From assembly GCF_000380645.1 (NCBI RefSeq), contig NZ_AQXZ01000014.1, forward strand, positions 124,001 to 188,000: a stretch of DNA of 64,000 nt, in the 5' to 3' direction. Both the position numbers and the translations under genes were made by a program. Position 1 is the stretch's first letter, and every line of letters begins with the position of its first letter. A model generated the notes under the pieces. It was not told the origin of the DNA. It was given only the letters and a program-made list of their open reading frames with translations, and made no database searches. The DNA comes from Smaragdicoccus niigatensis DSM 44881 = NBRC 103563 (lineage in GTDB: Bacteria > Actinomycetota > Actinomycetes > Mycobacteriales > Mycobacteriaceae). This document shows positions 1 to 12,873 of the stretch, piece by piece.

Positions 1-1
1 T

Positions 2-1081
2 CCTCAGAACTACGAACCGACGCCGAAGTTCGCGCTGGTCGGTCGCGCCGACGCGGGACGACTCCTCACGATCATGGCCGCCGGCTTCGGCACGACGGTC
101 ATCTTCACCCGGCTCTATCTCGTTCTCACCGGCTATCCCCAGATCGGGAACGGGACCTATCACATCGCCCACGCTCTGTTCGGCGGGCTGCTCCTCGTAT
201 TCGCGTCGCTCATCATGCTTCTCTACGCCAATCGCGGTGTCCTCACCCTCGGTGCAGTCCTCGCTGGGGTCGGTACGGGATTGTTCGTCGACGAAATCGG
301 CAAGTTCATCACGCGGACGAACGACTACTTCTTTCCGCTCGCCGCACCGCTGATCTACATCATCTTCATGCTCGTCGTTCTCGTCGCCCGCTATGCCGCG
401 AACATCCGGCCCGACAACCCGCACGAAAAGCTGCTGACCGCAATCGACGCTCTTCCCGACCTCGTCAACGGCAACGTGACGCGAGAAGAAATTAGCGAGC
501 TCGAGGACCTGCTGGAGGAGTCCCGTAAGCACGAAAGCAGCGCCGGCCTCGCGGCCGTCCTGCACGACTACCTCGCATCGCATCCGGAACTCACCGCTCG
601 GCGGCTTCACCGCCGACCGAAGATCCTCGTCGGTCTCGCGGTGGCGGAACGCTACCTGCTCCCCAAACGCGTCGTGCGATCTCTCCTGGTCGCGGTGTTG
701 TTCCTACACGTGGTCTGGTCATTTACCCGGCTCGGACTGACCGCCGCCTTCGCCGCCGGCATCGGCGCGACCAGCCTCCCGCTACGAGAACTGCTCGATC
801 CGGCGGCGATCGACTCGCACTCGACCGCGATCGCCTGGTTTGGCACGATCGCCGCCGAGGCCGTGGCGGTACTCCTTTATGTCCATGCCCTGTACCAGCT
901 GACCCTGCGCGATGACTGGGAAGGGATCCGATCAGCGATCTGGGCGACGATGGTGTCCTTGACCGCGGTCAACGCACTCAGCAGCTACTTCCATCAGTTC
1001 GTGACAGTCATCGCCGCATTGGGTGAGGGAGCCTTGCTGCTCATGCTGCTGCGCTATCGGGTTCGATTCGGGCCGCGCTGA
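2..1081 (+). CDS. Integral membrane protein of unknown function (5' end outside window)
   Basis: The frame is open from the left edge (PQNYEPTPKFALVGRADAG precedes the first ATG at 74), so the gene probably begins outside the window. The product has about seven hydrophobic segments. After the first four or so there is a soluble central stretch of roughly 90 residues, rich in charged residues and predicted helical (TREEISELEDLLEESRKH), and then three more segments near the C-terminus. I recognise no catalytic motif and no family. It ends against a strong hairpin shared with the convergent gene on the right. The function is unknown; a membrane sensor or transporter cannot be told apart from sequence alone. 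Confidence 0.7.
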   Translation, partial: PQNYEPTPKFALVGRADAGRLLTIMAAGFGTTVIFTRLYLVLTGYPQIGNGTYHIAHALFGGLLLVFASLIMLLYANRGVLTLGAVLAGVGTGLFVDEIGKFITRTNDYFFPLAAPLIYIIFMLVVLVARYAANIRPDNPHEKLLTAIDALPDLVNGNVTREEISELEDLLEESRKHESSAGLAAVLHDYLASHPELTARRLHRRPKILVGLAVAERYLLPKRVVRSLLVAVLFLHVVWSFTRLGLTAAFAAGIGATSLPLRELLDPAAIDSHSTAIAWFGTIAAEAVAVLLYVHALYQLTLRDDWEGIRSAIWATMVSLTAVNALSSYFHQFVTVIAALGEGALLLMLLRYRVRFGPR

Positions 1082-1083
1082 GA

Positions 1084-1123
1084 CAACAAAGGACCGAGCC
1101 TCGACAGGCTCGGTCCTTTGTTG
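1084..1123. terminator. Bidirectional intrinsic terminator
   Basis: Perfect 18-bp stem (arms 1084-1101 and 1106-1123) with a CGAC loop, placed 2 bases after the stop codon of the gene on its left and 9 bases before the stop of the convergent gene on its right. Each arm ends in an A/T-rich stretch (CAACAAA / TTTGTTG), so the structure can act on both strands. Confidence 0.85.
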
Positions 1124-1132
1124 ATGTTCGTC

Positions 1133-1798
1133 CTAGAAGAAGCGACGCCAACCGCGCTTGGCCTGCTGCTCCTCCACGACCTGTGCCGGCACGGTGCGCA
1201 CGGGCTCGAGCTGACGAAGTGCCAGACGAAGGTCGTCGACGCGTCCCGCGCGCTCGGTCGCGATGGCCTCCGCCACCGCCGCCCGCTTCTCCGCATCGGT
1301 GGCCCGGCGCTGCCAGTTCTCGATCTCGGCGCGGAGAGCATTGACCGCGTGTCCGTCCGCCGAGGTCACGACCGGCTCAACGTGGACCGAGGTCACTGGC
1401 TTGGTCTCGGCAGCGGCCGGCTTCGGGGGCTCCTGTTCCGGGCGCGACGGGCGACCCGGACGAAGGTCAGCAGCAAGCAGCGCCGACAGCGGGATGACCC
1501 ACTGTCCCTGGCTGTCCTTCCAGGCACCGAACTCCTCGAGCTGCGGGAGCCGGCGAACAATGGTCTTGCGGGAGACGAGGCATGCCTCGGCGGCCTGGGT
1601 CACCGAGAAGGTGGCCTCGGTCGGAGAGCGGTCGGCAGCCTTAGCGTTGCCCGCCGCGAGATCGGCCTTCACGGCGTCGTACATCAGAGCCTCGTCCGGT
1701 GACTCGGTCTCCGACGCGGGGGCAACCTCACCCTCGAGGAAGTCTTCCTCGACGATGGTCGAATCAACAATGCGGGGATCTACATCTGCGATCGTCAT
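1133..1798 (-). CDS. Helix-turn-helix DNA-binding protein with coiled-coil C-terminus
   Basis: 221 residues. An acidic N-terminal tail is followed by a winged-helix/excisionase-like HTH at about residues 64-110 (FSVTQAAEACLVSRKTIVRRL, then W..S.GQWVIPLSAL), a Pro-rich linker, and a helical, Ala/Arg/Glu-rich coiled coil at about 150-200. It ends in a basic-aromatic tail (RGWRRFF). This architecture is seen in actinobacterial plasmid- and chromosome-borne HTH proteins related to KfrA or replication-associated regulators, but I cannot assign a pathway. Three copies of CATGGGWCAC lie at and upstream of its start codon, which suggests autoregulation. Function is inferred; the DNA-binding call rests on the HTH pattern. 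Confidence 0.65.
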   Translation of the reverse strand: MTIADVDPRIVDSTIVEEDFLEGEVAPASETESPDEALMYDAVKADLAAGNAKAADRSPTEATFSVTQAAEACLVSRKTIVRRLPQLEEFGAWKDSQGQWVIPLSALLAADLRPGRPSRPEQEPPKPAAAETKPVTSVHVEPVVTSADGHAVNALRAEIENWQRRATDAEKRAAVAEAIATERAGRVDDLRLALRQLEPVRTVPAQVVEEQQAKRGWRRFF

Positions 1799-1876
1799 GG
1801 GTCACAGTGTGCGGCCGGGTCATGGGACACCCGCGGAGGCCGCGCGGTGTGTCATCGAGGAATGTCCATGGGACAC
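1796..1876. promoter_or_regulatory. Repeated CATGGGWCAC elements, candidate operator
   Basis: CATGGGTCAC at 1796-1805 (overlapping the ATG of the HTH gene), CATGGGACAC at 1821-1830 and again at 1867-1876. The third lies in a small palindrome, TGTCC-ATG-GGACA (1863-1875). The repeats sit between the HTH gene and the DsbA-like gene and could be the HTH protein's own binding sites. Confidence 0.35.
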
Positions 1877-1898
1877 GGGTCACACCAGGTCAGCTGGG

Positions 1899-2507
1899 TC
1901 AACGCGGTAGGCGCGTGTGCTTGAACTCGTTGAGGTCGGTCCACCCGGTGACCATGTCCACGACCCGTTCGATGCTGCGAATCGACTCCGCGGGATCGCT
2001 ACCGAGTGGGGCACGGTTGTACAGACGCACGAAAACCGCAGCGTCCCCGGCGATGAACGTCGGCACGCCCCACACCCCGTGGGACTCCACATAGCGCTCG
2101 TGGTCCTTGCGGACCCGGGCGAGCGCGTCACCGCTGTCGATCAGGCCAAACACCTCGGGAGCGGGGGCTCCATTGGCTTCCAGAACCCGCTCGACCTCGG
2201 CGCGGTCCCGGAGCCGCTTGGACTCGTCGTGTCGGAGAGCGAACAGCCCGCGGTGGACCGCCGGGAACACCTCGGGATATTCGTCGCGAACGATGACACC
2301 AGCTTGCAGCGCGAGGATCCCACTGTCCTGGTCGGGGTTGTCCCACACGTCCGGTTGTCCCTCTGCCACGTGAGCCTGTCCCAGGGAAAACGGCAGGAAG
2401 GTGACGGTCCAAGGAGCGCCGGCCGCGAGTCCGGTCAGGATCTGTTCATTGGCGTTCCGGGCAAAGGGACAGCGGTAGTCCCAGGTGACAGCGAATTCAA
2501 GTCCCAT
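1899..2507 (-). CDS. DsbA-family thioredoxin-fold oxidoreductase, single-cysteine type
   Basis: 202 residues. The DsbA/FrnE-like fold is recognisable from the N-terminal strand-turn DYRCPFA (residues 10-16), where the usual CxxC is reduced to CPFA, and from the cis-proline loop GVWGVPTF near residue 145. An inserted helical domain lies between them. No signal peptide is visible, so the protein should be cytoplasmic. With only one active-site cysteine it is more likely a glutathione- or mycothiol-S-transferase/isomerase-like member, such as a hydroxychromene-carboxylate-isomerase relative, than a disulfide oxidase. ATG start at 2507. The substrate is unknown. Confidence 0.75.
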   Translation of the reverse strand: MGLEFAVTWDYRCPFARNANEQILTGLAAGAPWTVTFLPFSLGQAHVAEGQPDVWDNPDQDSGILALQAGVIVRDEYPEVFPAVHRGLFALRHDESKRLRDRAEVERVLEANGAPAPEVFGLIDSGDALARVRKDHERYVESHGVWGVPTFIAGDAAVFVRLYNRAPLGSDPAESIRSIERVVDMVTGWTDLNEFKHTRLPR

Positions 2508-2574
2508 ACCTGATCCAACCTCTCAGTCGGACTCAGTGATTCCCATTCCGCGCAGCGTGAATCAAAGTCGCCCG

Positions 2575-4038
2575 CTAGTGGAACTGCAGCACTCCGTCGT
2601 CAAGCTTGTCCCGGAGCAACCCGTGGATATCGCGGCGATAGTTCTGGTGCAACCGCCACGGCACTTCCACGCCCTGCGTGGGTAGCGTGCTCATCGAACG
2701 CTCGATGTACCCGGATTTGAGCGCGATCACGGGAACTTTGGCCATCGACGACGGTGGCGGTGAGGCCACGCAGTACTTCGCTCCGGTCGTGTCCATGTGC
2801 TTGAGCAGTCGACAGACGTACCGAATGGTGAGGTCGGCCTTGAGGTTGTACGACGCGTTCGAGTATCCGGTTGCATAGAAGGAATTCGGCAGCTCGCACA
2901 GCATCATGCCGCGGTACATGCGCTTGTCACTCAGACGCACTGGCTCCCCGTCCACGGACAACGTCGCACCTCCGAACAACACCACGTTCAGACCAGTCGC
3001 GGTCACTATGACGTCGGCAGCGAGCTCACTGCCGGACTCCAGCTCGATGCCGTGCTCGGTGAATGACCTGATTCGATCGGTGACGACGGAAACCTCGCCG
3101 CGCTTGATCGCCTTGAACAGATCACCGTTCGGCACCAGACACAAACGTTGATCCCACGGCTTGTAGGGCGGCTTGAAGTGCGCCTTCCAGTCGTATCCGC
3201 GCGGCAGGCACAGTCGCGTTATGCCGATGAATACGTACGTCATCAGCGTCGGCCAGATTTGGCTCAGCGACCAGCTGCCCGCCGTGAAATACACGTTCTT
3301 CCAGCGCAATATCGTGTGGGCCAGCCGATTCGGCAGCACCGCGAGCAGCGGCTTCGCCAGCGGGTCGACCTTCGGGTAGGGAATGACGTAGGTCGGAGTG
3401 CGCTGCAACATCGTCACATGCGAGGCGTCCTTCGCGATGTTGGGAACAAGCGTCATGGCCGTGGCCCCACTGCCAATGACCACAACCCGCTTACCCGCAT
3501 AGTCGATCCTGTCGTCCCAGAACTGCGGGTGGATGATCGGCCCGGTGAAGCGCTCACGGCCAGGAAAGTCGGGCGTGTAGCCGGTGTCGTAGCGGTAGTA
3601 GCCCGACGCCCAGTACAGGAAGCTGCACGTCATCTGCACTCGGTCCGACCCGGCGCTCTCCGGATCCGTGCGCTCGATTGTCACGGTCCAGCGCGCGCTG
3701 CTCGAGGACCATGCCGCATCGATCACGCGATGATTGAACGAGATATGGCGCGGCACGTCGTACTGCGCTGCAGTGTCACGGATGTACTGCAGGATGTCGG
3801 CACCCTCGCCGATCGCCTCGCGGCGGTCCCACGGCCGGAATGGGTATCCGAAGCTGTACATGTCGGAATCGGACCGGATGCCGGGGTAGCGGAACAGGTC
3901 CCACGTCCCCCCGATTGCTTGCCGGGATTCCAAGACTCGAAAGGTCTTGTCCGGACACAGTTCCTTGAGGCGACAGGCGGCCCCGACACCGGACAGGCCG
4001 GCGCCGACGATCAAAACGTCGTAGTGCTCGATCTCCAC
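2575..4038 (-). CDS. Flavin-containing monooxygenase (FMO/Baeyer-Villiger type)
   Basis: About 487 residues from the GTG at 4038. The N-terminal FAD-binding Rossmann motif is VLIVGAGLSGVGAA, the central NADPH-binding Rossmann motif is VVVIGSGATAM, and the region between contains FPGRERFTGPIIHPQFWDD, which resembles the FMO signature around FxGxxxH. Such enzymes add one oxygen atom to ketones, amines or sulfides using FAD and NADPH in the cytoplasm; the substrate here cannot be predicted. I chose GTG 4038 because upstream in-frame codons run only to a TTG at 4113, directly next to the tRNA-Ala terminator. The gene reads away from the tRNA cluster and looks like an accessory gene inserted next to the tRNAs. 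Confidence 0.85.
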   Translation of the reverse strand: MEIEHYDVLIVGAGLSGVGAACRLKELCPDKTFRVLESRQAIGGTWDLFRYPGIRSDSDMYSFGYPFRPWDRREAIGEGADILQYIRDTAAQYDVPRHISFNHRVIDAAWSSSSARWTVTIERTDPESAGSDRVQMTCSFLYWASGYYRYDTGYTPDFPGRERFTGPIIHPQFWDDRIDYAGKRVVVIGSGATAMTLVPNIAKDASHVTMLQRTPTYVIPYPKVDPLAKPLLAVLPNRLAHTILRWKNVYFTAGSWSLSQIWPTLMTYVFIGITRLCLPRGYDWKAHFKPPYKPWDQRLCLVPNGDLFKAIKRGEVSVVTDRIRSFTEHGIELESGSELAADVIVTATGLNVVLFGGATLSVDGEPVRLSDKRMYRGMMLCELPNSFYATGYSNASYNLKADLTIRYVCRLLKHMDTTGAKYCVASPPPSSMAKVPVIALKSGYIERSMSTLPTQGVEVPWRLHQNYRRDIHGLLRDKLDDGVLQFH

Positions 4039-4115
4039 TCGTCGATCGTGACGATCGTCCCGTCTCGCCGCAACGTAATCGCCATGATCAAAGGCCGAGC
4101 AAAGTGCCGACAAAG

Positions 4116-4140
4116 AAAAACCCCGGCTCGAAAGCCGGGG
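4116..4140 (-). terminator. Intrinsic terminator after tRNA-Ala
   Basis: 8-bp GC stem (4121-4128 with 4133-4140, CCCCGGCT/AGCCGGGG) with a four-base loop. On the minus strand it is followed by a run of five T (positions 4120-4116), a standard Rho-independent terminator just downstream of tRNA-Ala. Confidence 0.85.
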
Positions 4141-4146
4141 ATTTTG

Positions 4147-4219
4147 TGGAGCTGAGGGGAATCGAACCCCTGACCCCCGCCTTGCAAAGGCGGTGCTCTA
4201 CCAATTGAGCTACAGCCCC
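4147..4219 (-). tRNA. tRNA-Ala (anticodon TGC)
   Basis: 73-nt cloverleaf on the minus strand. The acceptor stem is GGGGCTG/CAGCTCC with one G-U pair, discriminator A. The D arm is GCTCAATTGGTAGAGC, the anticodon loop CTTTGCAAG (TGC), and the T arm GGGGTTCGATTCCCC. CCA is not encoded. It lies downstream of tRNA-Ile and gyrA, as in other Mycobacteriales. Confidence 0.97.
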
Positions 4220-4226
4220 GAACCCG

Positions 4227-4343
4227 TCAGAGGTCGCGTGCAGTGACCTCGTGCCAGATGTCTTCGCCTCGGCGTTGCGACTGGAACTTCACGATTGTCG
4301 CCACGATCAAGGCCAGAACACCGGCCAGTAGAACCCGTTTCAT
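4227..4343 (-). CDS. DLW-39 family small protein
   Basis: A 38-residue ORF squeezed between tRNA-Ile and tRNA-Ala: MKRVLLAGVLALIVATIVKF, then a short polar tail with DIWHEVT and a final D-L. One N-terminal hydrophobic segment (about residues 3-18) suggests a membrane anchor or signal-like helix. Size, location beside gyrA and the tRNAs, and the hydrophobic start plus D-[LI]-W motif fit the DLW-39 family of tiny actinobacterial proteins of unknown function. ATG start at 4343. Confidence 0.75.
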   Translation of the reverse strand: MKRVLLAGVLALIVATIVKFQSQRRGEDIWHEVTARDL

Positions 4344-4368
4344 GGCTTCTACCCTATCTTGTCCGGAG

Positions 4369-4442
4369 TGGGCCTAGGAGGACTCGAACCTCCGACCCCT
4401 TCGTTATCAGCGAAGTGCTCTAACCGCCTGAGCTATAGGCCC
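4369..4442 (-). tRNA. tRNA-Ile (anticodon GAT)
   Basis: 74-nt cloverleaf on the minus strand. The acceptor stem is GGGCCTA/TAGGCCC, discriminator A, with D arm GCTCAGGCGGTTAGAGC, anticodon loop CTGATAA (GAT) and T arm GGAGGTTCGAGTCCTCC. It is the first of the two tRNA genes that follow the gyrase cluster. Confidence 0.97.
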
Positions 4443-4524
4443 GGATTTCGGCTTCGGGGCGGACCCCTGACCGAGAAATGAGATTACCCGACGAACGGCC
4501 ACGCACCAAAACGAGTGGTCGCTG

Positions 4525-5196
4525 TCAGAAACCCCGTCGACGCGCCGCCAGCTCGTGCATCTCCCGGTTGCCGAGGATCCGTGTCGGATAGCCACCTGCA
4601 GCGACTGCGAGCATCGCCCTTCCGATCTCGCGCGAGGTCACCTGGGACGCCGGCGCCAAGCGCTTGATCAGGGCGAAGACGGGCCGGGTAGCGGTATAAA
4701 CCGCGTTGTACCAACGGACTCGGGACTTGATTCCATCGAGCGGAATGATGATGCCCGGTCGGAAGAGATAGACGTCGAGGGCAAGCTCCTGCAGGGCGTC
4801 TTCCGTCGCGCCCTTGACCCGGGCCCACATCTGGCGGCCGTTAGTATTCGTCCCGGCGCCCGACACATAAGCGAACGTCGAACCTGGGTTGAGCTCCGCA
4901 AGCCGCCGGGCCACCGCCAAGGTCAGGTCATAGGTCACGCGACGATAGGACGCCTCGTCCATGCCGACCGAGGAAACACCGACACAGAACAGGCAGCCAT
5001 CGAAGCCGGTCAGCTCGGCCGAGTGCCCCGCGAGATTCTCGAGATCCGGAACGATGAGCTCTCGCATCTTCACGTGCGCCTCGGTAGCGGGCGCGCGACC
5101 CACGACGAGCACGTCAGTGACCCGAGGATCCCTCAGACATTCCAGAAGAACGCCCTGACCGACCATCCCCGTCGCACCGAACACGATGAGCTTCAT
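4525..5196 (-). CDS. NAD(P)-binding Rossmann-fold protein (atypical SDR / epimerase-like)
   Basis: 223 residues beginning MKLIVFGATGMVGQGVLLECL, with the GxxGxxG nucleotide-binding loop of NAD(P)H-binding atypical short-chain dehydrogenases. Further matches are FCVGVSS, SYRRVTYDLT, YVSGAGTN and a late RPGIIIP strand. The classical YxxxK is not obvious, and the FAYVSGAG region occupies that place. It is probably a cytoplasmic reductase or redox-sensing SDR; the substrate is unknown. The ATG at 5196 is abutted on its 5' side by a 15-bp inverted repeat, with no clear separate ribosome-binding site. The gene sits between DUF3566 and the tRNAs, where many relatives have no gene. Confidence 0.75.
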   Translation of the reverse strand: MKLIVFGATGMVGQGVLLECLRDPRVTDVLVVGRAPATEAHVKMRELIVPDLENLAGHSAELTGFDGCLFCVGVSSVGMDEASYRRVTYDLTLAVARRLAELNPGSTFAYVSGAGTNTNGRQMWARVKGATEDALQELALDVYLFRPGIIIPLDGIKSRVRWYNAVYTATRPVFALIKRLAPASQVTSREIGRAMLAVAAGGYPTRILGNREMHELAARRRGF

Positions 5197-5230
5197 GCCG
5201 CCACGCTAACCGACCGGTTAGCGTGGCGGC
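5197..5230. repeat. Inverted repeat abutting a start codon
   Basis: Arms 5197-5211 and 5216-5230 (GCCGCCACGCTAACC and its complement), 15 bp perfect, with a 4-base loop. It ends at the base before the ATG of the SDR-like gene and starts 7 bases after the DUF3566 stop codon. It could terminate gyrA-DUF3566 transcription (no U-tract follows), sequester the initiation region, or bind a repressor. Confidence 0.7.
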
Positions 5231-5236
5231 CCGAGC

Positions 5237-5838
5237 TTAATCCGGATCGGCGAGGGTGATCTGAATGCCACCGACGAGATCGGCACACAGGTTGTAGATG
5301 AACGCACCGATCGTGCTGAACGCCGTCAGCAGGACGACGTTGATGAGCCCCACGATCGCCGAGTATCCGAATACCTGACCTGCGGAGATCAGGCCCTCGG
5401 AGCTCGAGGTCGACACGATGTCGACGAACGCGCTGTTCAGGCGATCCCAGACACCCATCCCCGCGAGGACGATGTACAGGAGGCCCACCGCGAGCATCCA
5501 GATGAAGAAGCCGGCCGTCGCCATGACCAGGGTGACCTTGAGGGTCGTCCATGGGTCGATCCGGCGGACTTGCACTGTTGCTCGCAGCGCTTGCGGAACG
5601 GCACGACGAACTCCGACGTTCGTCGGTCGCGCGGCGCTCTGCGATTTCACCTCAGACGCGCTCGATGCGGGCGCGGTCCGGGTTGGTGCGTCCACGACGC
5701 CTCCCTTTGCAGTGGTTTCCTCGACTTTTGTCAGATCCGGTTCAGGAGACCTGGAAGCCATCGAACGGGCCAGCGGCGACTCGCTGGGGAGGCGCGGAAC
5801 GCCTGCCCCACGCGGGTCGTCCGCCGAATCGTTCTGGC

Positions 5839-5842
<4 letters not shown>
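5237..5842 (-). CDS. DUF3566 transmembrane protein
   Basis: 201 residues. A disordered polar N-terminal half (about 85 residues rich in Ser, Pro, Ala and Glu) is followed by the conserved DUF3566 region: [14 protein letters not shown], then a first TM segment ([15 protein letters not shown]), a soluble loop, and a second TM segment ([24 protein letters not shown]). It ends in the typical [12 protein letters not shown]. This matches the gene directly downstream of gyrA in Mycobacterium (Rv0007 position). Its start overlaps the gyrA stop by ATGA, so the two are translationally coupled. The function is not established. Confidence 0.9.
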
Positions 5843-8847
<3,005 letters not shown>

Positions 8848-8872
8848 TGATCAAAGTCCTTTAACGGCAGCG

Positions 8873-10921
<2,049 letters not shown>

Positions 10922-11002
10922 TCACTCCTTGTTCGACCCAAAGTCAGGCAATTCGCAATCCCGGTATCCGCGCAGGTAGCGGACACCAGGTATGACCTTC
11001 CT

Positions 11003-11008
11003 ATCTTA
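11003..11008 (-). promoter_or_regulatory. gyrB: Possible -10 element of the gyrB promoter
   Basis: The minus strand reads CAGTAAGATAGG about 90 bases upstream of the gyrB start; TAAGAT is a good sigma-A -10 hexamer for actinobacteria. No convincing -35 is visible at 17-18 bp. The rest of the gyrB-DUF721 intergenic stretch (10913-11120) shows nothing else I can support. Confidence 0.3.
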
Positions 11009-11120
11009 CTGGCCCACTCAGCCTAGACGGGGGCTGCGACACCCTTGACACGCACGTCAACCGCTGAAACGGACCCGCCAAGGGTCAGCGGGTAGAAATG
11101 TGCATTTTCGGGGGTCTGGC

Positions 11121-11660
11121 TTACCCGTAGGTGTCGCGCGGACCACGGCCTTTCACATGCCGCTCGCCCTTGCGCCAACTCGGCGCGACCGGACCGGTGA
11201 TCCGCAGCTTCGTCACCACGCCATTACCGACTGCGGCGGCGATCTTCGCCAGGATCTGTGGCTGCATGTGACGCAACTGGGTGGCCCATGCCGTCGACTC
11301 CGCCGTGATGCTGAGAACGCCATCTTTGAGAGTGGTCGGTTCGGCATGTGAAGCAATGTCATCACCGACGACCTTCAACCACTGGCCCAGGACCGTGCCC
11401 TCGGCAACGTGAGATGACCAGCCGCGCGCCTTCGCGATCGAACCGACGAGGGATCCGAAGGCTTGGGGGTCACGCTGATCCGGGCCGGAGCCAGACCACC
11501 CGCGGCGAACCGGCCGCGCGGGCCCACGAGCACCGGCCGCACGTCCCTGACCGACGGACTTGCCATTCGCCTTCGCCGCGGCGCGGGCTTCCTCGAGGGC
11601 GCGGCGCGCGAGGTCGTAACCACGAACTTCGCCGACGTCGTTCGATTCGGATTCACTCAT
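11121..11660 (-). CDS. DUF721 (DciA-like) family protein
   Basis: About 179 residues from the ATG at 11660, whose first 8 bases overlap the end of recF. A low-complexity Ala/Arg/Gly-rich N-terminal region precedes the conserved DUF721 domain ([41 protein letters not shown], then [12 protein letters not shown]). It ends in basic residues. This is the conserved gene between recF and gyrB in Mycobacteriales (Rv0004 position). DUF721 includes DciA, the helicase-loading factor of many bacteria, so a role in DnaB loading at the origin is plausible but inferred from the family. Confidence 0.88.
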   Translation of the reverse strand: MSESESNDVGEVRGYDLARRALEEARAAAKANGKSVGQGRAAGARGPARPVRRGWSGSGPDQRDPQAFGSLVGSIAKARGWSSHVAEGTVLGQWLKVVGDDIASHAEPTTLKDGVLSITAESTAWATQLRHMQPQILAKIAAAVGNGVVTKLRITGPVAPSWRKGERHVKGRGPRDTYG

Positions 11661-12843
11661 GAGTTTGGTCTTCCGCAGGGTATTCCGAGATCCGGGAAAT
11701 CCGGCCACCGTCGTCGAATTCTGACGATACGCCGATGCGACGGCCCTTCAGCTGCTCCGGTACGTCCTCGGGAACCGCAGCAGTCACGAGAACCTGTTCC
11801 GCATCGGACACCAGACCGGCCAGCGCGGCGCGGCGGCGCATATCGAGTTCGGCGAAGACATCGTCGAGCAACAACACCGGGTCACTGCCGTCGGTCCGGA
11901 GCAACGAGAAGGCCGCGATCCGGAGCGCCAGAGCAAAGGACCAGGACTCCCCGTGACTGGCATATCCCTTGGCACTTTCCGTGCCGAGTATCAGGTCCAG
12001 GTCGTCGCGGTGCGGACCCACGAGACATACCCCGCGCTCGAGCTCCGAGGACCTGACCCGGGACATCTCTTCGAGCAATACCTGGGTCAAGACCTCGACA
12101 TCATTGTCCAGGGGCACCCGAGTCGGATCCGCGAAGCCCTCCGGCAGCGCCGCGGCGACACAGGTCCGGTAGTGCAGCGTCGCCGGCCGTGCACCGGGGG
12201 CAATCCGGGCATGTGACTCGGTGACATGAGGTGCGAGGTCGTGTACCAGGGACAGCCGAGCGGCGATCAGCGCGGCGCCGTGATTTGCCAGGTGCCCGTC
12301 CCAGACATCCAGCGTGCTGAGATCGCCTCGGCTGCGATACGCCGTCTTGAGCAGGGCAGCCCGCTGCCGCAAGACCTTTTCATAGTCGCTGCGTAGGGCG
12401 GCCATTCGCGGCCGGCGCGTCGTGAGCAGCTCGTCCAGGAATCGGCGCCGCTCGCCCGGATCCCCGCGTACCAGGGACAGGTCCTCAGGTGCGAATAACA
12501 CCGTGCGCAGGACTCCGAGAATCTCGCGAGTCCGCCGGACCGGCGAACGATTGATGCTCGCGCGGTTCGCCGCACCGCGGTTGAGCTGGACATCGATCCG
12601 AAGTTCGCGTCCGTCATTGATGATCTGCGCTCCCACGGTCGCGCTCGTGGCGCCGTTTCGAATCATCGGAGCTTCGGTCGCAACTCGATGCGATGCCATC
12701 GTCGCGAGATAACCGAGAGCCTCGATGAGGTTTGTCTTGCCGTTGCCGTTACGACCGACGAAGACGGTGGTGCCTGGTTCGAGCGCGATCTCAGCCGAAG
12801 ACCACGACCGGAAATCCCGCAGCGATAGTGCGTGGACGAACAA
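11653..12843 (-). CDS. recF: DNA replication/repair protein RecF
   Basis: 396 residues. SMC/RecF-like ABC ATPase with Walker [18 protein letters not shown] near the N-terminus, an ABC signature-like region around [16 protein letters not shown], and a C-terminal Walker B ([12 protein letters not shown]). RecF helps load RecA at single-strand gaps with RecO and RecR. The apparent start is TTG at 12843, giving [14 protein letters not shown], in register with other actinobacterial RecF N-termini. It lies 30 bp after dnaN and overlaps DUF721 by 8 bases. Confidence 0.95.
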   Translation of the reverse strand: MFVHALSLRDFRSWSSAEIALEPGTTVFVGRNGNGKTNLIEALGYLATMASHRVATEAPMIRNGATSATVGAQIINDGRELRIDVQLNRGAANRASINRSPVRRTREILGVLRTVLFAPEDLSLVRGDPGERRRFLDELLTTRRPRMAALRSDYEKVLRQRAALLKTAYRSRGDLSTLDVWDGHLANHGAALIAARLSLVHDLAPHVTESHARIAPGARPATLHYRTCVAAALPEGFADPTRVPLDNDVEVLTQVLLEEMSRVRSSELERGVCLVGPHRDDLDLILGTESAKGYASHGESWSFALALRIAAFSLLRTDGSDPVLLLDDVFAELDMRRRAALAGLVSDAEQVLVTAAVPEDVPEQLKGRRIGVSSEFDDGGRISRISEYPAEDQTHE

Positions 12844-12873
12844 TGTGTTGAGTCACCCGTCGCTTCGCGCGGG

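Noticed and set aside
2575-4113. FMO start at the TTG of 4113
   Set aside because: Would begin right at the tRNA terminator and adds residues not seen before the FAD motif in this family; GTG 4038 preferred.
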